The notes under the pieces: generated by a model
Seen by the model: only the letters and a program-made list of their open reading frames with translations
Told to the model about the DNA's origin: nothing
The model's database searches: none
Program-made: the position numbers and the translations under genes
Origin: a virus
DNA: 50,957 nucleotides
IMG/VR virus record: IMGVR_UViG_3300017917_002885
Span: 1-50,957 of that record
Strand: one strand, 5' to 3'
Shown: in pieces, positions 18,345 through 27,141 of the stretch
How positions within the stretch are numbered: the first letter of the stretch is position 1
Layout of the letters: each line of letters begins with the position of its first letter

Positions 18345-20087
18345 TTATACGTTTTGGATGACCAACCAGTCATTATCATGAACCAAAGTAGAGCCTTCTG
18401 TCACGGTGAACTCTGTATCGTCAGAGGTGCCTGCTGGTCTAGATATATACATGTTATAGTGATTTAATATCTTTGTAGAGGTAAGCTCATCTTCATACAG
18501 GGCTATATTCTTATAGGTGGCCGTCTTTCCTGGAGTAGAGCCATTCATATTAAAGAGTATATCGCCAGTAATATCCTCAGATAAAACTAAAACGATATGG
18601 CATATCTCGTTATTTGTAATCGAAGATATAGAGTTTATTGAAGAAACTCCATTTATATATAAGGCATCTATTCCAGAATGTGAGACTGTACCATTTGTCC
18701 ATTTATAGTAAACATCTTCATCGGAGCTAGATGATCCAGATATAAAACCACCTACTTGAGAACTGGTTTTTGTATAAATAAACTCTACGGTTTTAATAGA
18801 ATTAGATGTAGATATCTTAAATCCGCCATCGCCTATTATCCTTAAACCATTCCTCTTGTCTCTAGCAAGAAGTGGGTAGTTTTTGTTTCCCAGAGAATAC
18901 TTATAGGTTGAAAGTGGCTGTATATAGTCTCCTCCAGTAGCTGCAAATATATTTGATGTAGTATAGAAAGATATAAATAGGCTATACAGCTCTGGATTAA
19001 ATCTAGAAGAGTCTTCTGATGAAAATACAATCTTTAAATATAGTGTTCCATTTCCATCTTCCGTCCCGCCTGCATATTGAGGAACTTCTTCTCCATTAAC
19101 ACATTCTTCATATGTGTCATCGTCTATACTTGTAAATACTGATATTCCATTAGTTCCATACCAGCTAATCTTTGATCTAGTTACTGCATCTTGGAGTGGT
19201 ACTATCAAAAAGTCTTTTACTATAACTTCTGCAGTTTGCTCATCGTCTGTTGGAGTAAGATATAATGAGTTTAATGCAGAGTCATATGTAAGTCCATCTG
19301 CTAGCAGTCTTCCAAATGAGAAGTTGGTTGGATAATCAATGCTATACGCTTCTTTTGTATTTTCATCTGATATTGTCCATAGGGTTCCGCCGTCTGGATA
19401 CACTATATGAAAAGGGCTAACCTGTTCTTGAAAAGCTAGATAGTGTGATCTAATTTGTTCTGAGTTTAATGCATACCTATAAATTGCTGGCGCATCAGCA
19501 ATAAAATATGAGCTTGAAGAAGCCGTTGGCCCTATTGAAAGGTTTAAATAATCATTTGTAAATCTAAACCCAGGAATGCTCTTTCCTGCTACTAAAATTC
19601 CATCTATATATAAATACATATGGCTTACATTATAGGTTGCCACAATATGAAATGCTTTATCTAAATAAGGAAGCGTATATTCTAATATTTCTGTGTTAAG
19701 CTTAAATATAACATTTCCCTTTTCCCATGAGATTCCTATATCATTAACTTGATCACCAAAGATAAGGTTCTCTGCAGTATTAAAGTTTGGATGAATCCAT
19801 ATCTCTAAAGAAAAGTCATTGTCTGAGAATCCTGCTTGTGCAAAAGATCCTGACTGGTCTTGACCGTAATAATCATTTGATGTTGAGCAATCTATATATT
19901 TAGTATTATTAATATAGGTACCATTGAGCCCACCTGGAACTAACGGGAATATTCCAGAGACTATACCATCTGAATACGCACCATTGTTTTCACAGCCAGA
20001 TATATCGTATGCTACCGATCCAGTTGTTTCATCTAAAGGAAGAAACATTACTGGAGAATCTTTTATTGCTTTTAAATGATATGACAT
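18345..20087 (-). CDS. LamG/concanavalin-type tail adhesin
   Basis: 580 residues from ATG at 20087 ('MSYHLKAIKDSPVMFLPLDE'). Residues 10-215 form a LamG-like jelly roll: 'SPVMFLPLDETTGSVAYDIS' start, 'FSLEIWIHP', 'HIVATYNVSHMYLYIDGILV' and 'APAIYRYALNSEQIRSHY'. A second beta-rich part extends to the C-terminus, again with a LamG-like strand set ('TNNEICHIVLVLSEDI'). Such modules bind glycans, so this is a candidate receptor-binding protein. A longer frame begins in the upstream gene, but that extension is a Leu/Gln shadow of its repeats. TATAAT ends exactly 6 nt before the ATG, so a leaderless mRNA is possible. Confidence 0.8.
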   Translation of the reverse strand: MSYHLKAIKDSPVMFLPLDETTGSVAYDISGCENNGAYSDGIVSGIFPLVPGGLNGTYINNTKYIDCSTSNDYYGQDQSGSFAQAGFSDNDFSLEIWIHPNFNTAENLIFGDQVNDIGISWEKGNVIFKLNTEILEYTLPYLDKAFHIVATYNVSHMYLYIDGILVAGKSIPGFRFTNDYLNLSIGPTASSSSYFIADAPAIYRYALNSEQIRSHYLAFQEQVSPFHIVYPDGGTLWTISDENTKEAYSIDYPTNFSFGRLLADGLTYDSALNSLYLTPTDDEQTAEVIVKDFLIVPLQDAVTRSKISWYGTNGISVFTSIDDDTYEECVNGEEVPQYAGGTEDGNGTLYLKIVFSSEDSSRFNPELYSLFISFYTTSNIFAATGGDYIQPLSTYKYSLGNKNYPLLARDKRNGLRIIGDGGFKISTSNSIKTVEFIYTKTSSQVGGFISGSSSSDEDVYYKWTNGTVSHSGIDALYINGVSSINSISSITNNEICHIVLVLSEDITGDILFNMNGSTPGKTATYKNIALYEDELTSTKILNHYNMYISRPAGTSDDTEFTVTEGSTLVHDNDWLVIQNV

Positions 20088-20094
20088 ATTTTTA

Positions 20095-20847
20095 TTATAC
20101 CTTAAATGGCTTAGCTGGACCTGAAGGGAAGATTGGTGGTGTAACGGGTGGTTTAACTGGCGGTACAACTGGAGGAGATACTGGTGTAGCAGGACCACCT
20201 GAAGGGAAGATTGGTGGTGTAACAGGAGGGCTAACAGGTGGGCTAACTGGAGAAGGAAGTGCAGCTGTTGTGCCTGTAATTGCATCTGATACCTGTTGTC
20301 CAGTTAAGCCTGTGCTGGAATAAAGAACAACAGTTTGAGTGTATGTGGTGCTTGGAGATAAACCACTTCTTGTTGCAGATGTTCCTTGTCCATCTCCAGA
20401 TGCAAAAACTTCTCCTGTTCCTGCTCTATATAACTTCCAAGAATTGTAGTTTGCTCCCGCCCAAGAGAACGTGAGAGAGTCTGTAGTTGTACCAGATATA
20501 TAAGGTAGTGTTGTAAATGATGGAGGAGGTGGTGGTGGAACAATTGGGGGCACAATTGGAGGCACGACTGGAGGCACGACTGGAGGCGTTACTGGAGGAG
20601 TAGCTTGATATAAATAATAAGATATTGATATAGAAGATCCTATTAGTACAGTTGTTCCAGCAGAAATATTCTGAGAGATAATAGTATTGTCTAAACCAGA
20701 ATTAGATGTAGTTGTTGCTGTAGATGAATATGTTAAACCTATGCTAGATAAAAGAGACTCTGCTTGTGTTTTTGTAAGTGATGATAAGTCTGGGACTGTG
20801 ACTTTTCTTATGCCAGAACCTCTTCCAAATCTATGAAGTCTAGGCAT
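20095..20847 (-). CDS. PASTA-Fn3 protein with polyproline repeats (adhesin/linker)
   Basis: 250 residues. Residues about 16-80 are a PASTA domain ('VTVPDLSSLTKTQAESLLSS' ... 'GTTVLIGSSISISYYLY'). Residues about 84-108 are a PPV/PPI repeat ending in a run of Pro. Residues about 110-190 are a fibronectin-III-like domain ('SLTFSWAGANYNSWKLYRA'). The tail is a second set of 'SPPV/TPPIFPSG' repeats. The last residues, 'PPVTPPIFPSGPAKP', are the same as in the Phe-Pro protein at 28725-29630. PASTA domains bind peptidoglycan fragments; Fn3 occurs on virion surfaces. The proline-rich segments are plausible targets of the neighbouring dioxygenases (inference). Confidence 0.8.
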   Translation of the reverse strand: MPRLHRFGRGSGIRKVTVPDLSSLTKTQAESLLSSIGLTYSSTATTTSNSGLDNTIISQNISAGTTVLIGSSISISYYLYQATPPVTPPVVPPVVPPIVPPIVPPPPPPSFTTLPYISGTTTDSLTFSWAGANYNSWKLYRAGTGEVFASGDGQGTSATRSGLSPSTTYTQTVVLYSSTGLTGQQVSDAITGTTAALPSPVSPPVSPPVTPPIFPSGGPATPVSPPVVPPVKPPVTPPIFPSGPAKPFKV

Positions 20848-22262
20848 TATGCGCTCAAATCGCCGCTAACTATCCAAAGATCCGAACCTCGTTTTACAAG
20901 CGATGCGCTTGACCATTGGGCTCTTAGCTTTAGTCCTGGAGTTCCATTTGGCGTAAATCCAGATCCAGCTATTGTTACTTGTGATGATCCTGTTTGAAGA
21001 ATTTCTATTGATGATCCGATTGGGAAGTTTACTGAGGCTTCGGCTGGAATGGTTAATGTTCCTCCACCAGACATTTCAACAATCTTATCCTTGTCTGATA
21101 ACTGCAAAGTGTAACCGCTTGACTGCTGATTAAATTGTATTAATGAGTCTGATTTAGAGTCTATCTGTGTTTGTATATTTGAAGTTACTCCATTAAGATA
21201 GCCTATTTCAGTATTTGATACATCGCCTACTTGAAGCCCTCCAACTACAAGGGTGTCATATGTGACTCCAGTAAAATTAATTATATTTCCATCTGGCTCT
21301 GCAGCATTTGAAATAAGTTTCCACTTGCTATCTGATGCATCTCTTATTAATCCAGTATGATGGTGCCCAGCTTGAATATCTCCATATGCTGCAAATATTC
21401 CAATATCTAGTACATCTGTATCGAACTGCTCTGAAGCCAAATAAATTAAAGAGTCTGTTACATCTAAATTTGTTGTATCTACAGTTGTTGTGCTGCCACT
21501 TACTGTAAGATTTCCAGTAATTGTTAAATTCTCAATGCTTCCACCAGCTGTTGTTATTAAAAGTGAAGTATCTGCAATCCCATGTACGCTAGTTGTATCA
21601 TTATTGTGAGTAGTTATATCTGATGTTGTTGCCAAAGCAGTGGTGTCTGCAATTCCATGGACATTTGTGGTATCGTTATTATGTGTAGATATATCAGAAG
21701 TAGTAGCTAACGCAGAAGTGTCTGCAATTCCATGGATATTTGTTGTGTAATTTGCGTGTGAAGAAAGCTCTGTATCTCTTGTTATACTGGATGGGATTTC
21801 TGAATCTATTATTAATCCAGAAGAATCTAATGAAGCAACTCCACCTGCAGTTCCTCTTGCTGTTATTGGAAGATAATCTCCAAGCGAGTTATCTAGGTTA
21901 GTTGGAGTTACTGTTGCATATCCAATATCATTCCATGTAGCACCAGTACCAATTTTAATCTTTAAAGTATCTGTTTCAATACCTATTTGAGTTTCTGAAA
22001 GTATGGGGTTTTCGTTATACCAATTAGTTGATGTATCTTGAACTACTGTATTTGATCCACTTATTGTTTCTACTGCATTTAATCTATACTCAATAGAGTT
22101 TACGTTTGTAGATCCCTCAATTCCAAGTCTCGCCTGGATTGCCTCTATTGCATCATTGGCATCTGTATGCTGCTCAGCATGTCCATATAAAGTATGGTTT
22201 AAAAGATGATCGCTTGATGGATTACCTAGAGAATCTAATGAATTTGGAAATGAGCTAGCCAT
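20847..22262 (-). CDS. Long tail fibre protein with HGIADT repeats
   Basis: 471 residues. The N-terminus 'NHTLYGHAEQHTDANDAIEA' is typical of fibre proteins. The middle has three near-identical repeats of the type 'HNNDTTNVHGIADTSALATT' (21-24 residue period), then beta-strand fibre sequence ('LTVSGSTTTVDTTNLDVTDS', 'GDVSNTEIGYLNGVTSNIQT'). The C-terminus is '...GLKLRAQWSSASLVKRGSDLWIVSGDLSA', nearly the same as in the fibre at 29643-31607. So two paralogous trimeric fibres flank the dioxygenase cassette. Confidence 0.8.
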   Translation of the reverse strand: MASSFPNSLDSLGNPSSDHLLNHTLYGHAEQHTDANDAIEAIQARLGIEGSTNVNSIEYRLNAVETISGSNTVVQDTSTNWYNENPILSETQIGIETDTLKIKIGTGATWNDIGYATVTPTNLDNSLGDYLPITARGTAGGVASLDSSGLIIDSEIPSSITRDTELSSHANYTTNIHGIADTSALATTSDISTHNNDTTNVHGIADTTALATTSDITTHNNDTTSVHGIADTSLLITTAGGSIENLTITGNLTVSGSTTTVDTTNLDVTDSLIYLASEQFDTDVLDIGIFAAYGDIQAGHHHTGLIRDASDSKWKLISNAAEPDGNIINFTGVTYDTLVVGGLQVGDVSNTEIGYLNGVTSNIQTQIDSKSDSLIQFNQQSSGYTLQLSDKDKIVEMSGGGTLTIPAEASVNFPIGSSIEILQTGSSQVTIAGSGFTPNGTPGLKLRAQWSSASLVKRGSDLWIVSGDLSA

Positions 22263-22289
22263 AATATATAAATTATACCACCTTAAGTA

Positions 22290-22931
22290 TTATATGTTAT
22301 TCCAAAATCCTGGGCAAATGTACTTGGTGCCAGATATTACTGGCTTAGATTCATGAAAGAAAGGAGGTTTCGAAGGGAATATAACTATGTCTCCAGCTTT
22401 TGCCTTTATTGTTATATCTTGTTCTCTAAAATGTAGTTCTCCGCCCTCGTAATCATCGTTTAGATACATAACAACTGATATGGTTGGCCTATCATCAGAT
22501 TCATGGGAATCTGTATGTGGCCCCATATATTTATCGATAAAGTATCTGCTCAAAGAAAGCGGCGCAAGGCTTCCTATCTTTATATCATGTTTTAGTCCAT
22601 AGTGCATAGATGCAAAAATTATTGGCTCAGAAAGCGTTTTGTATATCTCTGTATAATCTGCATCATCTAAACACTTTCTTTGATTAAACCTTTTTTGCTC
22701 TCCGAATATGTATTGTGATCCTTCTTCTGTACTACTTGTTCCCCATGGAGACCATTTTGTTATTGGAGATGAATCTGAAGCATTTAAGTCAAGCTTGTCG
22801 ATTGTACTAATAATTTCTTCAAAACTTTTACTACCTAGCATATTGTGATAAACGTATATATCATCATGCATTTTAGTATAATTTACATTATTATCATCAT
22901 GTAGCATTAAATATGTTTTATCATCAAGCAT
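22290..22931 (-). CDS. 2-oxoglutarate/Fe(II) dioxygenase, prolyl-4-hydroxylase type (copy 1)
   Basis: 213 residues from ATG at 22931, chosen because GAGGT lies 8 nt upstream; an in-frame ATG at 22955 has no usable spacing. Double-stranded beta-helix with His139-x-Asp141 ('GPHTDSHE'), distal His193 ('PFFHESK') and Lys203 ('SGTKY') replacing the usual Arg for 2-oxoglutarate. Core signature 'VVMYLNDDYEGGELHF'. It overlaps the upstream dioxygenase by 8 nt. The family oxidises C-H bonds in proteins, nucleic acids or small molecules using O2 and 2-oxoglutarate; the substrate here is unknown. Confidence 0.85.
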   Translation of the reverse strand: MLDDKTYLMLHDDNNVNYTKMHDDIYVYHNMLGSKSFEEIISTIDKLDLNASDSSPITKWSPWGTSSTEEGSQYIFGEQKRFNQRKCLDDADYTEIYKTLSEPIIFASMHYGLKHDIKIGSLAPLSLSRYFIDKYMGPHTDSHESDDRPTISVVMYLNDDYEGGELHFREQDITIKAKAGDIVIFPSKPPFFHESKPVISGTKYICPGFWNNI

Positions 22932-23589
22932 ACTTATTACCTCTTTCCCACTCATCTCTTTGTTTATCTTGAATTTCTTTTTGCTCTTCTTTTTGTCTTT
23001 TCATTTCATCTATTTCTGCCTGAGAGTAGGTTCTGTCATCATGGTCCCAAGACAAAAGCATAGTGTATCTTGTGCCAGATAAAATTTCAGTAACTCCATG
23101 TAAATTATCAAATCCTGGATCAAAAGCAACTAGGCTTCCTTTTTGAGGAGCTATATCTAAATCATGATTTTTAAAGGTTAGATGTCCACCCTCATAGTTA
23201 TCATTTAAATAAATGATGGTAACAAATTTATTATCTTGCCAAGCATTTGGAGTTCCGTCTAAATCTGTATTATCGGAATGATCACTAGCATATGCTCCTA
23301 CTTCCCATTTGTGAGCACTCATGCTTAAGTTCTTTAACTTTCTTCCAGCTACCTCTTCTGCTTTTTCATGAAGTCTTGCCTTTAAGTTAATAAAAAAGTC
23401 ATGATTTATTTTAGTTTCAGGATTTTTATTGTAAGGATGAATTGGGTCCATTACGGCTGAGTTATAAAAACATGTTTTCTGCCAGCCGTCTTCTCCGCTA
23501 ACATAATAGTCTACAAGTGTCTTGCATTCTTCTTCAGATAAGAAGTTTAAGTACTCTACTATATCTTCTCTATAAACAATTTTTTCCAT
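22924..23589 (-). CDS. 2-oxoglutarate/Fe(II) dioxygenase, prolyl-4-hydroxylase type (copy 2)
   Basis: 221 residues. Metal ligands His104-x-Asp106 ('DHSDNTDLDG') and His164 ('NLHGVTEI'), with Arg174 ('SGTRYTM') for 2-oxoglutarate. Signature 'IIYLNDNYEGGHLTF'. The C-terminus is a charged helix (KRQKEEQKEIQDKQRDEW). It is closely related to copy 3: both have 'AxKWxVGxxAxxHSDNxD' and 'GTPNA/GEPNA', so they arose by tandem duplication. All metal and co-substrate residues are present, so activity is expected. Confidence 0.88.
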   Translation of the reverse strand: MEKIVYREDIVEYLNFLSEEECKTLVDYYVSGEDGWQKTCFYNSAVMDPIHPYNKNPETKINHDFFINLKARLHEKAEEVAGRKLKNLSMSAHKWEVGAYASDHSDNTDLDGTPNAWQDNKFVTIIYLNDNYEGGHLTFKNHDLDIAPQKGSLVAFDPGFDNLHGVTEILSGTRYTMLLSWDHDDRTYSQAEIDEMKRQKEEQKEIQDKQRDEWERGNKYA

Positions 23590-23600
23590 GTTATATGGGG

Positions 23601-24323
23601 CTACTTTATGCCTTTAGCCCACTCCTCCTTTTGAGCTGCCTGCTCAATTCTAACTTTTTTCTCTTCTTCTTTCCATCTATCAATTGTTTCCTGATCATAT
23701 TCTAAATCCGCAAAATCCCAGAAAGAGACCATTGTGTATCTTGTTCCCTTGGTAATTTCTGAAACACCGTGAAGATTTTCTACTCCACCAGGAAAGGTGT
23801 ATAGAGAATAAGCATTTGGCTTAAATGATATATCATGTTCTGGAAAATAAAGATTTCCACCTTCGTAGTCATCATTTAAATATAATATTGCTACATACTT
23901 ATTGATCTCAAAAGCATTTGGCTCGCCATCGTTATCTGAATTATCAGAATGAACACTTGCAAATCCGCCAACATCCCACTTTTGTGCATGGGATGTGTTG
24001 GCACGAACTTTTCTATCAAAAACTATTTCTACTGCTTCTTGAAACTTATCTTTAATGTCTGCAAAAAAGGTTCCAGTTAGTCCAAAGCTTTTTAGGTACT
24101 CTGGGTCTGATTTGATTCCTTTTCCAGAAGAACCATAAAATGCAATGTCTCCCCAATCGACATCACACTCTTCAAAAAATCTTATCATGTTTGGAGCAAT
24201 TTCTGGTGATACAAAATTAGGTATCTCAACAATTTTATTTTCTGGCACATTCAATACGCCCTTATCATTTGGCTCATCTTTATAATAAATAAATGTTGAC
24301 GGATCTATATTTTCAATTATCAT
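23601..24323 (-). CDS. 2-oxoglutarate/Fe(II) dioxygenase, prolyl-4-hydroxylase type (copy 3)
   Basis: 240 residues. His125-x-Asp127 ('VHSDNSDNDG'), His185 ('NLHGVSEI') and Arg195 ('KGTRYTM'); core 'ILYLNDDYEGGNLYF'. It shares the charged C-terminal helix with copy 2 (EEEKKVRIEQAAQKEEWAKG). Its ATG overlaps the stop of copy 4 (ATGA), showing operon coupling. The N-terminal helix bundle differs from copy 2, suggesting divergent substrate recognition. Confidence 0.88.
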   Translation of the reverse strand: MIIENIDPSTFIYYKDEPNDKGVLNVPENKIVEIPNFVSPEIAPNMIRFFEECDVDWGDIAFYGSSGKGIKSDPEYLKSFGLTGTFFADIKDKFQEAVEIVFDRKVRANTSHAQKWDVGGFASVHSDNSDNDGEPNAFEINKYVAILYLNDDYEGGNLYFPEHDISFKPNAYSLYTFPGGVENLHGVSEITKGTRYTMVSFWDFADLEYDQETIDRWKEEEKKVRIEQAAQKEEWAKGIK

Positions 24324-24997
24324 GGCTGTCTATCTCCAGTGTGCTTTAAAATTGTCCAGAAGAAAGGTATAACATATCTTGTACCAGACTCAATTCTTGT
24401 TACTCCGTGAATATAATTCATATCTCCTGGAAAAAAGTATGCTCCACCAGGCTTTGGTTTAAACTGAATACCTTGATTTGGAAAGTATAGCTCTCCTCCT
24501 TCATAGTCATCGTTTAAATAAAATAATCCAGCAATATCATACCAGGGGAAATCGTTAGGCTTTCCAGCATTATCGCCTTCGTGCAACTCTTTGTCTGCAT
24601 GTGGCATTTGAAGTTGTCCTGGTAGCCATCTAACTATAGCTGGACTAGTTGGAAGTGCATCAACATTAAAAAACTTATCTACCTCAATTTTAAGTCTTGC
24701 CACAAGACCTCTAATAACCTCAGCAATTTTTGGATCATGTTTATCTAAAGAAGGATTTGTTGCAACACGGTCCTTCCAGTACTCTGAGTCATATATTACA
24801 GTCCCGTCCTCGTTATAGTGTGTTTCTGTAACATCCCAATGTGTGAGATTTTTTGCAGCATCTAAAAGGAACTCATGCTCTTCTTTGGTCATAAAGTTTT
24901 CTCTTGATTGAATCATGTCTGAAGATGACCCAAAAAATCCTGAAGGAGTTATTGAAAATCTATCATTTGAATGAGAGTTAGAGTATTGGTTTTCCAT
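24320..24997 (-). CDS. 2-oxoglutarate/Fe(II) dioxygenase, prolyl-4-hydroxylase type (copy 4)
   Basis: 225 residues. His133-x-Asp135 ('MPHADKELHEGD'), His197 ('YIHGVTRI') and Arg207 ('SGTRYVI'); core 'LFYLNDDYEGGELYF'. 'RWLPGQLQMPHAD' precedes the motif. Divergent N-terminus with a Ser/Asn-rich start. Complete set of catalytic residues. The ATGA overlap links it to copy 3. Confidence 0.88.
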   Translation of the reverse strand: MENQYSNSHSNDRFSITPSGFFGSSSDMIQSRENFMTKEEHEFLLDAAKNLTHWDVTETHYNEDGTVIYDSEYWKDRVATNPSLDKHDPKIAEVIRGLVARLKIEVDKFFNVDALPTSPAIVRWLPGQLQMPHADKELHEGDNAGKPNDFPWYDIAGLFYLNDDYEGGELYFPNQGIQFKPKPGGAYFFPGDMNYIHGVTRIESGTRYVIPFFWTILKHTGDRQP

Positions 24998-25017
24998 ATA
25001 TTTATTTTACCATTTCC

Positions 25018-25758
25018 TTATTCATAAGTTCTTTTTGTCCATACTTCGTTTTTATATACGCCACCGTTTGGCACCCTATATTTTTTACTATTTTCAACAT
25101 TTTTTTTAAATATAGTATTTTGATCTTCTATAACTATTTCAGACTCCCAGTTTTCCCTTTTAAATGGAATTAACTGTGCATAAGGTGTTCCAGCTGGAAT
25201 TACACCAGTCCATCCTTCTTTTATAAAAAAAGGCATTGATCCAGGCAAATTAACCTTATCATTATCGATAATTCCAGATACGGTCATAAACGGCAAGTCA
25301 TATCGGTTGAAAGGTGATGAGTAAAGCACACTATACCCTTCAGGAGCCTTCACAGCCCATTCTGGGAACCAAGCAAAGTGTTCCCTATAGAAACCACTAG
25401 GATGCTCGAACTGAGGCATCTCTGGGCGTGAGAGACAGAATTGACTATATCGTTTCTCTTCTATTCTGACATCTATTTTATTTTTGTTATTTATATAAAA
25501 CTCTAAATCACATGGAGTAAGCAAAGCATACCCTGTTCCAAATATATCAAAAAGGGCTGGGCATGCCTTCCATGTTGGCACCTTGCCTTTGTCTGGACCA
25601 ATCCAAAACTCTCCAGTAAATGGATTTTTTGCAAATCTATCTGCGGATCTAAACCATTCTGGCATATATTTAATTATTGAAGATGGCCTTGTTTTACTAT
25701 CAGCATCTAAACTTGGAACATTAGATATAAACTGTATCTTATTTTTATCTAGTGTCAT
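25018..25758 (-). CDS. DUF6065-like beta-helix protein (copy 1), divergent
   Basis: 246 residues. 'GYALLTPCDLEFYI', 'VKAPEGYSVLYSSPFNRYDL', 'MPFFIKEGWTGVIPAGTPYA' and 'QLIPFKRENWESEI' share the layout of the next gene ('IPAGTPVVALMPI'). The fold is probably a cupin-like double-stranded beta-helix. No HxD metal motif is visible, so it is not an obvious 2OG dioxygenase. It starts 14 nt inside the previous gene and sits within the dioxygenase run, which suggests a linked function. Function unknown. Confidence 0.6.
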   Translation of the reverse strand: MTLDKNKIQFISNVPSLDADSKTRPSSIIKYMPEWFRSADRFAKNPFTGEFWIGPDKGKVPTWKACPALFDIFGTGYALLTPCDLEFYINNKNKIDVRIEEKRYSQFCLSRPEMPQFEHPSGFYREHFAWFPEWAVKAPEGYSVLYSSPFNRYDLPFMTVSGIIDNDKVNLPGSMPFFIKEGWTGVIPAGTPYAQLIPFKRENWESEIVIEDQNTIFKKNVENSKKYRVPNGGVYKNEVWTKRTYE

Positions 25759-26455
25759 TTATCTGCATCCTTATGGCTTTTACTTCATGTTGGCCTATTG
25801 AATTGCCAGTTTCATCTGTTGCATTTCTATAGAAATTAGTCCATTCGCCAGATTGGTTAAATCTTTGCGACTCTTCCCCATATTTTTTTGCCTTAGCCCA
25901 ATGCTCTTGACCAAACTTATCTTCTGTATTGTTATATATATTTAAAATAAATTCCGAAGTCTGCTTTAAGTGTATCGGCATTAATGCAACTACTGGTGTG
26001 CCAGCTGGTATTAATATAGGAACGTTTGGCTTTGTTATTTTCCAGGCTATCGGCATTGGATTCTTATAAAAAGAGGTAGATATTATAGTTGTAAATGCTT
26101 GAGCTCCATCTATAAACTGATTGGGAACTGGCATATGCAACATACTAACATCGTCCGATGTTTCAAAAATCAATCCAGTATTAAAACTTACTGTTGCATT
26201 TGCTCTGCCAGCATGAACAAACTTTTCGCCTTTTAAAATTTTAATATGATCTGGAGTAGAATCTGATATTCCATCCCATATGAATTCAATATCTTCTGGA
26301 TAAGATATTCCCCACCCTAATGAATTTGATAGTGTTACTGGAAAACATTTATATGCGTGAGAGTTAGATGTTTTATCCATCCAGTCTCTTTTAATTTTTA
26401 TATTATCTATTATCGCTTCGTTGCCTTGTAAACTATATACGTTTACTTCATTCAT
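25745..26455 (-). CDS. DUF6065-like protein (copy 2)
   Basis: 236 residues. 'KIKRDWMDKTSNSHAYKCFP' and 'VTLSNSLGWGISYPEDIEFI' match the pattern R-x-WMD-x-T...AY(R/K)C-x-P...N-x-GW that I associate with DUF6065, an uncharacterised family. 'FNTGLIFETSDDVSMLHMPV' and 'IPAGTPVVALMPIHL' complete a beta-helix. It is coupled to its neighbours by short overlaps. The role is unknown; being embedded among hydroxylases, it may act on or bind the same substrate (inference). Confidence 0.65.
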   Translation of the reverse strand: MNEVNVYSLQGNEAIIDNIKIKRDWMDKTSNSHAYKCFPVTLSNSLGWGISYPEDIEFIWDGISDSTPDHIKILKGEKFVHAGRANATVSFNTGLIFETSDDVSMLHMPVPNQFIDGAQAFTTIISTSFYKNPMPIAWKITKPNVPILIPAGTPVVALMPIHLKQTSEFILNIYNNTEDKFGQEHWAKAKKYGEESQRFNQSGEWTNFYRNATDETGNSIGQHEVKAIRMQINDTR

Positions 26456-27141
26456 TACGAACCAGTTTCTTGATAAAATTCTGGTTTGTGGAACTTGTCA
26501 CTATAATCAAGCATTGTTACCAAAGAATACTTTACTCCTTTTGTAACAACTTTTGCTTGATGAGGGTACATAAAGTTTGACGGGAATAATACAGTATCTC
26601 CAGCCTTAGGCTTATAGTCAAGCCCTTGTAGTCTGAAGAAAATCTCACCACCCTCATAATCATCATTTAAGTATGTTACCAAAGATACTGTGCAATTATA
26701 TGAGAAGCCATGATCGTGGTGTTCCTGGAAATGCTGTCCTTCTCCATATCTCACAAAGTTGAATGCTTCCCAGTATCTTAGATTATGGATATTATATTTT
26801 TGACAGTAGTCTGCAACTGCAGGCGCCTGTGCATCATAACAATCTTGCCATATTCCTTGTAGCTTTAATGATGCTTCTGACTTATCAACGGCAATGTCTG
26901 TTTTCTTAAACTTAAAATCTACACAGTCTCTGTATTCTGGCATTCTTTGTCTGTAACCAACGTATGCTTCCTGCCAATTATAATAATTTGATTCATTGCC
27001 AAGAACATCTTCAAGCCTATTAACTACATCTAGCTCTGGCTTTACAACATCATGGTAGACCCAAATTCCAGCACCAATTTCTTTTGCTGAACTCCAAGTT
27101 TTATTAAAAGTTTGAGCGTTTGGTGTAAGCATATCCATCAT
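26455..27141 (-). CDS. 2-oxoglutarate/Fe(II) dioxygenase, prolyl-4-hydroxylase type (copy 5)
   Basis: 228 residues. 'FQEHHDHGFSYNC' supplies His141-x-Asp143; His194 in 'MYPHQAKV'; Lys204 in 'KGVKYSL' takes the 2-oxoglutarate position. Core 'VTYLNDDYEGGEIFF'. Related to copy 6: both contain 'RDCVDFK', 'FNFVxY-GEG' and 'FPSNxxYxH'. ATGA overlap with copy 6. Likely active; substrate unknown. Confidence 0.87.
   Translation of the reverse strand: MMDMLTPNAQTFNKTWSSAKEIGAGIWVYHDVVKPELDVVNRLEDVLGNESNYYNWQEAYVGYRQRMPEYRDCVDFKFKKTDIAVDKSEASLKLQGIWQDCYDAQAPAVADYCQKYNIHNLRYWEAFNFVRYGEGQHFQEHHDHGFSYNCTVSLVTYLNDDYEGGEIFFRLQGLDYKPKAGDTVLFPSNFMYPHQAKVVTKGVKYSLVTMLDYSDKFHKPEFYQETGS

Noticed and set aside
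20088-20285. In-frame N-terminal extension of the LamG adhesin (Leu/Gln-rich)
   Set aside because: It is the antiframe of the proline repeats in the upstream gene; ATG 20087 has a clean context and the domain starts there.
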